DNA of 12,482 nt from Rhodothermaceae bacterium (GTDB lineage: Bacteria; Bacteroidota; Rhodothermia; Rhodothermales; JAHEMB01): positions 1 to 12,482 of the forward strand of contig JAHEMB010000039.1 of NCBI GenBank assembly GCA_024643915.1, written 5' to 3'. This document shows, in pieces, positions 1-6,726 of this stretch. The position numbers were made by a program, and so were the translations under genes. Each line of letters opens with the position of its first letter. Within the stretch, counting starts at the first letter, position 1. A model generated the notes under the pieces. It saw nothing but the letters and a program-made list of their open reading frames with translations. It was not told the origin of the DNA and did no database searches.

Positions 1-530
1 AGGATGGCGTCGTAGGAGGCCGGGCTGAGGGCGTAGTGGTCGTCATAGTACGAGGCGTAGAAGCGGCCGTCGTTGTAGGTGAGGGTAATCTCGCCGCCGT
101 CGAGCACATCGCCGTAGGGGCTGCCAAGGAACGGCAGGAGGATCTTGCCGTGCAACTCGGGCTTGATCGGGTTCCAGTCGATGTCGAAAAGCCCGGCATG
201 GGCCGAGGCCGGCCCATAGGCCAGCACGTCCTGCCACGCGGCATTGCGCGTGCCCACGCCCGAATGGTTTGGCACGAAGTCGAGAATAATTTCCAGCCCC
301 GCCGCCACCGCCGCCTCGCGCAGGGTTTCGAACCCCGCCCGCCCGCCCAACTCCTCGTTGACGGCATTGTGGTCGATCACGTCGTAGCCGTGTGTGGAGC
401 CGGGTCGGGCCTGGGTGATAGGGGAGAGGTACAGGTGGCTCACCCCAAGGTCGACCAGGTATGGCAGGATCGACGCCACGTCCGAAAACGTGAATTCGGG
501 GTGGAGCTGTAAGCGGTAAGAAGCGATCAT
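1..530 (-). CDS. treY: Maltooligosyl trehalose synthase TreY, N-terminal part (cut by window edge)
   Basis: TreY (GH13 family; EC 5.4.99.15) is a cytoplasmic enzyme that isomerises the reducing-end alpha-1,4 bond of a maltooligosaccharide to alpha,alpha-1,1, the first step of trehalose formation from glucan. Translating the minus strand from the ATG at 528-530 gives 176 complete codons before the window ends; a full TreY is usually over 700 residues. Visible hallmarks are YRLQL at residues 5-9, LGVSHLYLSPI at 28-38, the STHGYDV signature at 45-51 and the GH13 region-I motif DFVPNH at 84-89. The gene lies 57 bp downstream of treZ on the same strand, so the two are probably co-transcribed. No clear Shine-Dalgarno sequence precedes the ATG; an in-frame TTG lies 12 bases upstream, but family alignment favours the ATG. 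Catalytic residues lie outside the window, so intactness cannot be judged. Confidence 0.95.
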   Translation of the reverse strand, partial: MIASYRLQLHPEFTFSDVASILPYLVDLGVSHLYLSPITQARPGSTHGYDVIDHNAVNEELGGRAGFETLREAAVAAGLEIILDFVPNHSGVGTRNAAWQDVLAYGPASAHAGLFDIDWNPIKPELHGKILLPFLGSPYGDVLDGGEITLTYNDGRFYASYYDDHYALSPASYDAI

Positions 531-555
531 CGAACGGAGCAAAAGGGGGCGAGGA

Positions 556-583
556 GCGGAGAGCGGAAGGCGGAGAGCGGAGG
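556..583. repeat. Four tandem purine-rich heptamers in the treZ-treY spacer
   Basis: Four head-to-tail 7-base units read GCGGAGA, GCGGAAG, GCGGAGA and GCGGAGG. They can also be read as two copies of a 14-mer differing at one base. They fill half of the 57-bp spacer between the treZ stop and the treY start. I found no inverted partner nearby. The array would lie in the treZ-treY transcript as a pyrimidine-rich stretch just ahead of treY. Confidence 0.85.
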
Positions 584-587
584 TCGA

Positions 588-2372
588 TTATTTCTGTGCG
601 TTGCCCGCTGGGTAGCGCTTCATGATGAGCGCACCGGCGCGTTGAAAGCGCACCTCGCCACCCGCGATCTCCGGCGGCAGGCTTTTCTCAGAGAAGTCTG
701 GCTCCTCCGTGTGCAGTACGATCTCGGCGCCGTCGGGTGCAGGCAGGACGGCGTCGGTATCGAGGGCGAGGAGGAGCGTGTGTCGCCCGCGCCGGGCCAC
801 GAGAGAACGTAGCCCGACGGCCCGCGCCTCGATGGCGCCTCCGAGTTCGCGGCGGAGCTTCAAAAGGGCGCGGTGGAGGTTGAGGGTGAGCGAAAACGGT
901 GGCGAGTTCGTCTCGTTCCAGTTAAGCTTGCTGCGGTGAAAGGTACCGGGATCCTGCGGATCCGGCACCTCATCGCCGAAGCCGGTGAAGTCCTTGAACT
1001 CGTCTTTGCGGCCTGCACTCACCAGCCGGCCCAACTCCTCGTTGTGGTCGGCGAAGAACTGAAAGGGGGTGGAGGCGCCCCATTCCTGCCCCATGAAAAG
1101 GAGGGGCAGTTCAGGGGCGAAGAGCAGGAGTGCGGTGACGGCGTGGAAGATCGAGAGCGGCACATCGTCCGACAGCCGGTCGCCCACAGGGCGGTTGCCG
1201 ATCTGGTCGTGATTCTGTATACAGAAAACACAGTTTTCGGGCCGCACGGCAGAAGCATCGGTGCCGCGCGGGCCACCGGTGGTGGGCGAAGGCTTGCCGT
1301 CGAAGTACCAGCCTTTCTCCAGGGCTTCTGCCACCTCGTGCATGGTCGTGCCGGCGTAGTCGGCGTAATAGCCGTCGGCGTCGCCGGCGGTGAGGTGACG
1401 GATGAGGTGGTGAAAATCGTCGGCCCACACGCCATCGAGCCCGTGCCCGCCCGCGTCGCGCGGCTGCACAAAGTAGTTGAGGTTGCGCGCATCCTCGGCA
1501 ATCACGAAGCGCCGGGGCCCTTCGTCAAACCGTGCGACGGCTTCGCCAAATTCCGCGAGGAAATGGGTCGGGCTGTCGTCGATGAGGGCGTGCGTAGCGT
1601 CCAGGCGGAAGCCGTCGATGTGGTACTCGCGCAGCCAGTGGAGCGCGTTGTCGATGAAAAAGTGCCGCACGCCCGTACTACCCTCGTCATCCAGGTTGAT
1701 GGCGCCGCCCCAGGGCGTGTGGTGCTTCTCGGTGAACATCGGCGCGTAGGCGGCCAGGTAAGCGCCATCCGGCCCGAGGTGGTTGTAGATCACATCAAGG
1801 AAAACGGCGAGGCTGTGGGCGTGGGCGGCATCGACGAGGGCGCGGAGGTCGTCCGGCGTGCCGTAGGCGCGGCTCGGGGCGTAGAGGGCGGCGTGGTCAT
1901 AGCCCCAGTTCCACCGTCCGGGGAAGTCCGCCACCGGCATCAGTTCGATGGCGGTAATGCCGAGGTCACGCAGATACGGCAGCTTGTCCTGCACGCCGCG
2001 AAACGTGCCCTCGGGGGTGAAGGCGCCGACGTGCAGTTCGTAGAATACGAGATCCTCGTGCGCCACGCCGTGCCAGACCTCATCCTGCCATTTGTAGGCG
2101 GAGGGATCGACCACCTGCGACGGCCCGTGGACGCCCTCTGGCTGATAGCGTGAGGCCGGATCAGGGAACGGCGGCTGAGCGTTGAGGCGGTAACGGTACC
2201 GCGCCCCCGCGCCGATGCCTTCGACGAAAAGTTCGAAATAACCTTCGCGTTGGGGCTGCATGGTGAGCGCCCGCCCCTCGTCTTCGAGGACGAGCGTCAC
2301 GTCCTGCGCCTTGGGCGCCCACACGCGAAAGCGGACGCCGTCATCTTGTGGCAAGGCTCCTAATCTATTCAT
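588..2372 (-). CDS. treZ: Malto-oligosyltrehalose trehalohydrolase TreZ
   Basis: TreZ (GH13; EC 3.2.1.141) hydrolyses the bond that releases trehalose from the maltooligosyltrehalose made by TreY, in the cytoplasm. The 594-residue protein has the normal family length. An N-terminal beta-sandwich-like domain (about 1-100, with VRFRVWAPKAQDV) precedes the catalytic barrel. Barrel motifs are YELHVGAF at 111-118, WNWGYD at 154-159, DVIYNH at 193-198, GFRLDATHA with predicted nucleophile Asp258, IAED with predicted acid/base Glu293, and QNHDQIGNR with predicted transition-state Asp389. All three catalytic acids are therefore present. It sits between malQ (95-bp gap) and treY (57-bp gap) on the same strand. 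No strong Shine-Dalgarno precedes the ATG, but residues right after it match the family start. The sequence looks complete and uninterrupted. Confidence 0.97.
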   Translation of the reverse strand: MNRLGALPQDDGVRFRVWAPKAQDVTLVLEDEGRALTMQPQREGYFELFVEGIGAGARYRYRLNAQPPFPDPASRYQPEGVHGPSQVVDPSAYKWQDEVWHGVAHEDLVFYELHVGAFTPEGTFRGVQDKLPYLRDLGITAIELMPVADFPGRWNWGYDHAALYAPSRAYGTPDDLRALVDAAHAHSLAVFLDVIYNHLGPDGAYLAAYAPMFTEKHHTPWGGAINLDDEGSTGVRHFFIDNALHWLREYHIDGFRLDATHALIDDSPTHFLAEFGEAVARFDEGPRRFVIAEDARNLNYFVQPRDAGGHGLDGVWADDFHHLIRHLTAGDADGYYADYAGTTMHEVAEALEKGWYFDGKPSPTTGGPRGTDASAVRPENCVFCIQNHDQIGNRPVGDRLSDDVPLSIFHAVTALLLFAPELPLLFMGQEWGASTPFQFFADHNEELGRLVSAGRKDEFKDFTGFGDEVPDPQDPGTFHRSKLNWNETNSPPFSLTLNLHRALLKLRRELGGAIEARAVGLRSLVARRGRHTLLLALDTDAVLPAPDGAEIVLHTEEPDFSEKSLPPEIAGGEVRFQRAGALIMKRYPAGNAQK

Positions 2373-2410
2373 GATATGTGCTGCAAAGGAAAGTTGGCGT
2401 TGTCGAAGTT

Positions 2411-2479
2411 GGAGGATGGAGGATCGAGGATAGGAGGGAACAGCAGCCGGCTGGCCCGCTAAATCTTCTATTCTCGATC
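2411..2479. repeat. Heptamer array with inverted partner overlapping the malQ stop
   Basis: Positions 2411-2438 read as heptamers GGAGGAT, GGAGGAT, CGAGGAT and AGGAGGG. Their end (2422-2436) is mirrored by 2465-2479, giving a 15-bp stem in which 13 pairs are Watson-Crick and 2 would be G-U if the plus strand were RNA. The loop holds the 10-base palindrome CAGCCGGCTG at 2444-2453. The right arm covers the last codons and stop of malQ, so the minus-strand transcript passes through this structure just after malQ; there the two wobble pairs would become A-C mismatches. It could be a weak terminator, an RNA processing or stability element, or a dispersed repeat. Confidence 0.6.
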
Positions 2480-4006
2480 TGTACGTCCGTAGACCTCGGT
2501 CAGGGTGCGGAGGCGGTCGGCCACGCCTTTGCTCAGGGCATCCTGGGCGAAGCGCCAGGCCCAGTTGTCGGACTCCCGGCCGGGCACGTTCATTCTTCCT
2601 TCGCTGCCGGTGCCGAGCAGGTCCTGGAGGGGAATCACCACGAGGCTCGCCACCGAGGCCATCGCTGCGCGGATGAAGGCCCAGTGGACGTCTTCATCGC
2701 CCTCGCCTAGCCCGAGGTAGGCACGGGCATACGCCTTGCCGGTGCCGGCGAGAGAGCCGTCGTGCCGTGGCTGGGACGTGGGGAGATCATCCCACCAGCC
2801 GATGATGGTATCGTTGTCGTGCGTGCCGGTGTAGGCGACGAGCGAGGGCTGGTAGTTGTGCGGGAGGAAGTCCGAGGTGGCGTCGCTGTCGAAGGCGAAC
2901 TGAAGGACGGCCATGCCGGGGAAATGCTGCTGCTCCATCAGGGCCGTCACGTCCGGCGTGATCACGCCCAGGTTTTCGGCGACGACGGGGAGGCTGCCGA
3001 GGTTGTGGCGGAGGGTGTCGAAGAGGGAGGCGCCGGGGCCTTCCACCCACCGGCCGTTTACGGCGGTCTCTTCCTCTGCCGGCACCTCCCAGTAGCCTGC
3101 AAACCCCCGGAAATGGTCGAGGCGAACGAGGTCGTAGAGCTTGAAGGTGCGGGCAAGGCGGCGGGTCCACCAGGTATAGCCGCGCTCGCGCATCCGTTTC
3201 CAGCGGTACAAAGGATTGCCCCAGCGCTGCCCCGTCTCGCTGAAATAGTCCGGCGGCACGCCCGCTACCACGGTGGGGTGGCCCTGCTCGTCGAGGAAAA
3301 ACAGGTCGGGGTTGGCCCAGCAGTCGGCGCTATCGTGGGCAACGTAGATGGGAAGGTCGCCGAAGATGCGAATACCACGCTCGTGGCAGTATTGATGGAG
3401 TGCGTTCCATTGCCGGGCGAAGAGGAACTGCCAGAACTTGTGCAGCCGCACGGCGCGGGCGTGCATGTGATGCGCGTGCCTGAGGGCCTCCCCGTGGCGG
3501 TGCGCCAGTTCGTGCGGCCAGGCCGTCCACACACCGTCTCCGTACTCGCTCTTGAGGGCCATGAAGAGGGCGTAATCTTCGAGCCAGTCCGCCTCCTGCG
3601 CACAAAAGCCCTCGAAATCCGCCGGATTCAAGCCCGTTTCCCCGTCCTCGAATCGTGCAAAGGCGCGTTCGAGCACGCCGAACTTGAAGGGCACGGCGTG
3701 CTCGAAATCCACGCGATCCTCGGGGAAGTCCGGCCTATCCGACAAGTCTTCCTGTCGAAGGATTCCTTCCTCGACGAGGCGATCGGGGCTGATGAGGAGG
3801 GGATTGCCGGCGAAGGTGGACGGGCTGGAGTAGGGCGAGTATCCGTAGGCCACGGGCACGAGCGGAAGGACCTGCCAGAGCTGTTGCCTCGTCTGGGCCA
3901 GAAAATCGGCGAAGCGAAACGCCGCCGGGCCGAGGTCGCCAATGCCGAAGGGCGAGGGGAGGGAGGTGACGTGGAGCAACAGGCCACTGAGACGAGGGGG
4001 AGCCAT
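2468..4006 (-). CDS. malQ: 4-alpha-glucanotransferase MalQ (amylomaltase, GH77)
   Basis: MalQ (EC 2.4.1.25) moves alpha-1,4-glucan segments between maltooligosaccharides, disproportionating short chains into longer ones and glucose in the cytoplasm. From the ATG at 4004-4006 the product has 512 residues, normal for bacterial amylomaltase. It starts with the family signature SGLLLHVTSLPS at residues 7-18, then GIGDLG at 21-26. Further motifs are YSPYSSPSTFAGNP at 56-69, VRLDHFRGF with predicted nucleophile Asp297, VAENLG with predicted acid/base Glu344, and YTGTHDND with predicted transition-state Asp397. The frame stays open 87 codons upstream to 4267, but that stretch is arginine-rich, unlike the family, and antisense to the PAP2 gene, so I reject it. 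A -7-like TATCTTTG lies 46-53 bases upstream of the ATG. As first gene of malQ-treZ-treY it probably keeps chains long enough for TreY. Confidence 0.96.
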   Translation of the reverse strand: MAPPRLSGLLLHVTSLPSPFGIGDLGPAAFRFADFLAQTRQQLWQVLPLVPVAYGYSPYSSPSTFAGNPLLISPDRLVEEGILRQEDLSDRPDFPEDRVDFEHAVPFKFGVLERAFARFEDGETGLNPADFEGFCAQEADWLEDYALFMALKSEYGDGVWTAWPHELAHRHGEALRHAHHMHARAVRLHKFWQFLFARQWNALHQYCHERGIRIFGDLPIYVAHDSADCWANPDLFFLDEQGHPTVVAGVPPDYFSETGQRWGNPLYRWKRMRERGYTWWTRRLARTFKLYDLVRLDHFRGFAGYWEVPAEEETAVNGRWVEGPGASLFDTLRHNLGSLPVVAENLGVITPDVTALMEQQHFPGMAVLQFAFDSDATSDFLPHNYQPSLVAYTGTHDNDTIIGWWDDLPTSQPRHDGSLAGTGKAYARAYLGLGEGDEDVHWAFIRAAMASVASLVVIPLQDLLGTGSEGRMNVPGRESDNWAWRFAQDALSKGVADRLRTLTEVYGRTDRE

Positions 4007-4051
4007 GCGAGCGCGAAATCGGTGTTTGAGGGACGCCTGAAAAATGGGACG

Positions 4052-4059
4052 CAAAGATA
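4052..4059 (-). promoter_or_regulatory. Candidate Bacteroidota-type -7 element for malQ
   Basis: On the minus strand these bases read TATCTTTG, an exact match to the TAnnTTTG -7 consensus of Bacteroidota sigma factors. The matching -33 TTTG is only approximate: TTTC lies 17 bases further upstream. Transcription would begin near 4044-4046, giving a leader of about 40 bases. It falls in the divergent malQ/PAP2 spacer, the right place for a promoter. Confidence 0.5.
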
Positions 4060-4076
4060 ACAAGCGAACGCGGGTT

Positions 4077-4090
4077 GAAAGAGGAAAGAG
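4077..4090. repeat. Perfect heptamer dimer in the malQ/PAP2 divergent spacer
   Basis: GAAAGAG is repeated twice with no gap. Two copies of a purine heptamer could arise by chance. I record it because four other spacers in the window hold 7- or 7/8-base units. It overlaps the expected -33 region of the malQ promoter. The same spacer has a 6-bp inverted pair GCGAAC (4064-4069) and GTTCGC (4111-4116). Confidence 0.4.
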
Positions 4091-4130
4091 TCGGCGTGAT
4101 GCCCTAAATTGTTCGCGTCGTTGCAAGGGT

Positions 4131-4135
4131 GGAGG
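4131..4135 (+). promoter_or_regulatory. Ribosome binding site that fixes the PAP2 start
   Basis: GGAGG lies 4 bases before the ATG at 4140. An upstream in-frame ATG at 4044 would add 32 basic, low-hydrophobicity residues and has no such site, so 4140 is preferred. Confidence 0.75.
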
Positions 4136-4139
4136 TACG

Positions 4140-4919
4140 ATGGAGCAGGCACAAGACACGCATCCACGCGAAGAGACAAACGGCCATCGCTGGGTCGCAG
4201 CAACTCTTCTTACAGAGCTCTGGCGTCGGTTTCGAGACGGGTGGGTAGGGTGCCCGGCCCCGGTCAAGCGCGCCTGGGCGGTGACGCTGCTGGGAGGTGG
4301 CGTCCTCGTCGCGGCCCTTTCGTGGGGCCTCGCCCACCTGGGTCAGTACCTGGCCGAGGCCGGCCGCCTGGACTGGGAAGCAGGATTGATCCAGTGGCTC
4401 GCAGACGAAACGTTCGTCAGCTTTTCTCTCGCGATGTGGATGGAGACGACGGGTAACTCGCTTTTCGCAATCCCCATCCTTGCTTGCCTCGCAGGCTGGG
4501 CGGCGTGGCATCACAAGCCCCTCCGGGCGCTGACCTTTGCCATCGGCTTCGCGGTGTATAAGCTTACGGTACAGATTGGCTGGTGGACGTGGGACCGCGC
4601 CCGCCCTACCCTCATCGAAGGCGGTGCGGCGACGCCGGAGGGGCTGGGCTCGTATCCTTCGGGGCACGTCACGCAGGCCGTTTTCGTTTATGGCATGATG
4701 GCCTACCTCTGGATCCGCGCTTCGCGCAGCCCGGTCGAGCGCGCCCTTGCTGTCCTGTTCATGCTGGTAATGGTAGCAGGCTCGGCCGTAGGGCGCTTGC
4801 GCGTAGGTGCCCATTGGCCCAGCGATCTCGCGGCGGGCTTCGTGCTGGGCCTCGCGTGGTTGGCGGTGGGCGTGCTGGCGCTGACGCGGGCTGATGCGAA
4901 CGCGAGCCGTCCCGCGTAA
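4140..4919 (+). CDS. PAP2-superfamily membrane phosphatase
   Basis: The 259-residue product has the layout of membrane PAP2 (type 2 phosphatidic acid phosphatase) enzymes, which remove phosphate from lipid phosphates or prenyl pyrophosphates on the outer face of the inner membrane. Likely membrane helices lie near residues 43-62, 108-124, 130-146, 179-193, 201-218 and 230-247. Motif C1 is seen as RARP (153-156), C2 as PSGH (173-176) with predicted His176, and C3 as R219-x5-H225-x3-D229. The usual C1 lysine, seven residues before the Arg of RP, is Trp148 here; the nearest lysine is Lys141. The substrate cannot be told from sequence. It is divergent from malQ, and the YaaW-family gene follows within 62 bp on the same strand, suggesting co-transcription. 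Alternatives are undecaprenyl-diphosphate phosphatase or a general lipid phosphatase. Confidence 0.9.
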   Translation: MEQAQDTHPREETNGHRWVAATLLTELWRRFRDGWVGCPAPVKRAWAVTLLGGGVLVAALSWGLAHLGQYLAEAGRLDWEAGLIQWLADETFVSFSLAMWMETTGNSLFAIPILACLAGWAAWHHKPLRALTFAIGFAVYKLTVQIGWWTWDRARPTLIEGGAATPEGLGSYPSGHVTQAVFVYGMMAYLWIRASRSPVERALAVLFMLVMVAGSAVGRLRVGAHWPSDLAAGFVLGLAWLAVGVLALTRADANASRPA

Positions 4920-4981
4920 CCTCGCCGGGTAGCGTGCGTTTACCTGCCGACCGCGTTGTCCTCTATCAGCGTTCTCTTTTC

Positions 4982-5740
4982 ATGCAAGACGTCCTCAACA
5001 TCCTCACGCCCGCCGATTACACGTTTCTCGTCGGCCTCCTCGAAAGCAGCGTCAACCTCACCGATGACAGCCGCCTGCGGAGCCTGCTGGCGACGGTAGA
5101 GGCGTTCGACACGGAAGAGAGCCGCGCCGCCCTCAACCGGCAACTCGAACGGCAAATCCGCTACCTCGGCAGCGCCGACCTGGCCTTCCTTTTCCGGCAA
5201 GCCACCGGGCAGGAGCCGGGGGTGGCTTTCAGTGAGATCGTGCGTGACGTGGCGCAGAAAGTCAAGGTGGCGATGCCCCACTTGGGCACCAATCGTGAGA
5301 TGGTGGAGCGCGTGGCCGAGGATTACGCGACGCAGCAGTTCGCCGATCTCTCTCCAGAGGCGCAGCAGCGGCTCCTCGTGGACCTCGGCGTGGAGCAGGA
5401 GCGGGCGGCGGCTTTCATCAAGAAGTCGGCAGGCGTGTTTACCCTCCCGGCGCTCATCGCCGCGTTCGATGTGATCGTGGTGCAGGGACTCGTCAAGCAT
5501 ATCATTTTCGGCGCCATCGCCAAAATCCTGGGCGGGCGGCTGGCGGGGCAGCTTTTCCGCTTCGTGGCGGGGCGCTTTCCCTGGTGGCTCCGCTGGGTCG
5601 GTCCCGCGGCGTGGACCGTCTCGATCTCGTGGACGGTGCTTGATCTCCAGGGACCGGCCTATCGCAAAACGATTCCCGCTGTCCTCTATCTCGGCCTTTG
5701 CTCCATCCGGGAGCGCGAAGGGATCGTCGTGGAGGGGTAG
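4982..5740 (+). CDS. YaaW/UPF0174-family protein
   Basis: The product (252 residues from the ATG at 4982) resembles the E. coli YaaW/UPF0174 family, whose biochemical role is not established. The clearest match is the C-terminal stretch AYRKTIPAVLYLGL, which parallels the AYRVTIPAVLQIA segment I recall from YaaW; the N-terminal part also fits (short helix, then a D-x-x-FL motif). The first 145 residues or so look soluble and helical. The C-terminal third has two hydrophobic stretches (about 155-185 and 200-225) that may contact or span the membrane. The frame can also start at a GTG at 4934, only 14 bases after the PAP2 stop, adding 16 residues. Neither start has a clear Shine-Dalgarno sequence; I chose 4982 by family length. 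Co-direction with the PAP2 gene suggests a two-gene operon. Confidence 0.8.
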   Translation: MQDVLNILTPADYTFLVGLLESSVNLTDDSRLRSLLATVEAFDTEESRAALNRQLERQIRYLGSADLAFLFRQATGQEPGVAFSEIVRDVAQKVKVAMPHLGTNREMVERVAEDYATQQFADLSPEAQQRLLVDLGVEQERAAAFIKKSAGVFTLPALIAAFDVIVVQGLVKHIIFGAIAKILGGRLAGQLFRFVAGRFPWWLRWVGPAAWTVSISWTVLDLQGPAYRKTIPAVLYLGLCSIREREGIVVEG

Positions 5741-5772
5741 CGGGCGTGAAGGGACGGCTCTACCGCGATCAG

Positions 5773-5787
5773 CATCCCTGAGGGGTG
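5773..5787 (+). terminator. Weak hairpin after the YaaW-family gene
   Basis: CATCCC and GGGGTG can pair (one wobble) around a 3-base loop, 32 bases after the stop codon. There is no real T-tract, only TTC, so terminator function is doubtful. Confidence 0.25.
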
Positions 5788-5810
5788 TTCAGGCAATCTC
5801 GCGGATCAGT

Positions 5811-5828
5811 GCTTTTGTGCACAGAAGC
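5811..5828. promoter_or_regulatory. 18-base near-perfect palindrome upstream of the SIMPL gene
   Basis: The bases GCTTTTGTG and CACAGAAGC are mirror complements except at one position per half. Even spacing with no loop is more like a dimeric regulator's operator than an RNA terminator. It lies about 120 bases before the SIMPL start, in a 209-bp spacer. I see no regulator gene nearby that would own it. Confidence 0.35.
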
Positions 5829-5866
5829 CTCGTGGCAGTCATCTGGCCTCGGCAGATTGCAATATT

Positions 5867-5893
5867 TTGATCCCGCTTTTCGTTGGGTATAGA
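5867..5893 (+). promoter_or_regulatory. Possible promoter of the SIMPL gene
   Basis: TTGATC (5867-5872) and TATAGA (5888-5893) resemble sigma-70 -35 and -10 boxes, but the 15-base spacing is short. The overlapping TATTTTG (5863-5869) also resembles a Bacteroidota -7 element with one base missing. This is the most AT-rich part of the spacer. Treat it as a candidate region, not a mapped promoter. Confidence 0.3.
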
Positions 5894-5936
5894 AGTTGCC
5901 TATGTTGCCCTTGGTCATCCAAAACTCAAGTTCTTC

Positions 5937-5943
5937 AAGAGGA
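5937..5943 (+). promoter_or_regulatory. Ribosome binding site deciding the SIMPL start
   Basis: AAGAGGA ends 6 bases before the ATG at 5950 and 3 bases before the adjoining ATG at 5947. It rules against the upstream in-frame ATG at 5896, which would place a polar 17-residue stretch in front of a clear signal peptide. Confidence 0.7.
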
Positions 5944-5949
5944 TCAATG

Positions 5950-6681
5950 ATGAAATACACGCCTATCCTTAGCGCCTTCTTCCTGGCGCTGCTTTTTACC
6001 ACCCTCTTTTCCTCACCGCTCATGGCCCAGGAGATTACCGGGAAGCGCACCATCACCGTAATGGGCGAAGGCGAAACGAATGTTGCGCCGGACGTGGCGG
6101 TGGTGCGCTTCGGCGTGGTCACGCGCCATAAGAACCCGGAGGAAGCACGCCGCCTCAACGCGGAGGCCGCCAGTGAGGCCATGAACGCCGTTCGTGCGCT
6201 CGGCATCGAGGAGCGGAACATCCAACTCGAAACGCTCCGTCTCCAGCCCGTTCGCGAGTACAACCAGGAGGCGAAGCGCTACGAAGAGGTGGGCTTCGAG
6301 GCGATCCGTCAGGTGAAGGTGGACGTGGAGGACCTGGAGAAGCTGCCCGCCCTCGTGGCGACGGTGGTCCAGAAAGGCGCCAATCGGCTTGTGGGCATTG
6401 CCTACGACTTGAAAGCGAAAGATGCGTCCCGCAACGAGGCGCTCCGCGAGGCTGCTGCCAAGGCCCGCGAGAAGGCCCAACTCCTGGCGAGCGCGCTCGG
6501 CGCCACCCTGGGGCAGGTGCTCACCATCCACGAGCAGAATTTCTACTACGCCCCGCCGCAGCCCTACATGCGCACCGAAGCCATGGCGATGAAGGCCGAC
6601 GCCGCCCCCGAGCCCGACGCCTACGCCTCCGGCGAGATCGAGGTGCGTGCCTCGGTGCAGGTCGTCTTCGAAATCGAATAG
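5950..6681 (+). CDS. Exported SIMPL-domain (DUF541) protein
   Basis: This 243-residue protein belongs to the SIMPL/DUF541 family, envelope proteins of unsettled molecular function, linked in some species to oxidative stress (family knowledge). Residues 1-26 form a signal peptide: MKY, a hydrophobic core to about residue 20, then PLMA with likely cleavage before Gln27. The mature part carries the family's opening strand, ITVMGEGETNVAPDVAVVRFGV (split here as ITVMGEGETN plus VAPDVAVVRFGV, about 34-55), a helix with MNAVRALGIEERNIQ, the paired segment IRQVKVDVEDLEKLPALV, and the C-terminal ALREAAAKAREKAQLLASALG helix. A Tyr/Pro/Met-rich loop (NFYYAPPQPYMRTEAMAM) and a final strand IEVRASVQVVFEIE follow. 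Length is typical. It converges on the lipase-like gene. The start at 5947 is equally possible and adds one Met. Confidence 0.9.
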   Translation: MKYTPILSAFFLALLFTTLFSSPLMAQEITGKRTITVMGEGETNVAPDVAVVRFGVVTRHKNPEEARRLNAEAASEAMNAVRALGIEERNIQLETLRLQPVREYNQEAKRYEEVGFEAIRQVKVDVEDLEKLPALVATVVQKGANRLVGIAYDLKAKDASRNEALREAAAKAREKAQLLASALGATLGQVLTIHEQNFYYAPPQPYMRTEAMAMKADAAPEPDAYASGEIEVRASVQVVFEIE

Positions 6682-6688
6682 CGCGGGC

Positions 6689-6726
6689 GGTTGGTTGGCG
6701 GCTCGTGCAAGGGCCGTCAACCAACC
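6689..6726. terminator. Hairpin between convergent SIMPL and lipase genes
   Basis: The arms 6689-6702 and 6713-6726 form a 14-bp stem with a single G-T pair around a 10-base loop. It begins 7 bases after the SIMPL stop and runs over the last codons and stop of the opposite-strand hydrolase. Position and strength suit a bidirectional terminator, but neither side has a convincing T-tract. Confidence 0.6.

Noticed and set aside
36..512. A plus-strand frame of 158 codons at the left edge
   Set aside because: The minus strand here encodes TreY with clear family motifs.
873..2153. A 426-codon open frame antisense to treZ
   Set aside because: It mirrors the treZ codons. Its Val/Gly/Ala/Arg-rich product has no recognisable motif, and high GC naturally leaves antisense frames open.
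2762..4060. A 432-codon open frame antisense to malQ
   Set aside because: Same reason: it shadows malQ, which has complete GH77 catalytic motifs.
4105..4112. TAAATTGT as a -7 element for the PAP2 gene
   Set aside because: It fits TAnnTTTG only partly and no TTG lies at the proper distance upstream.
4007..4267. An 87-codon in-frame extension of malQ upstream of its ATG
   Set aside because: It is arginine-rich and unlike amylomaltases, lies antisense to the start of the PAP2 gene, and the family signature begins right after the ATG at 4004-4006.
5896..5949. An upstream ATG for the SIMPL gene
   Set aside because: It would place 17 polar residues before the signal peptide and ignore the good ribosome binding site at 5937-5943.
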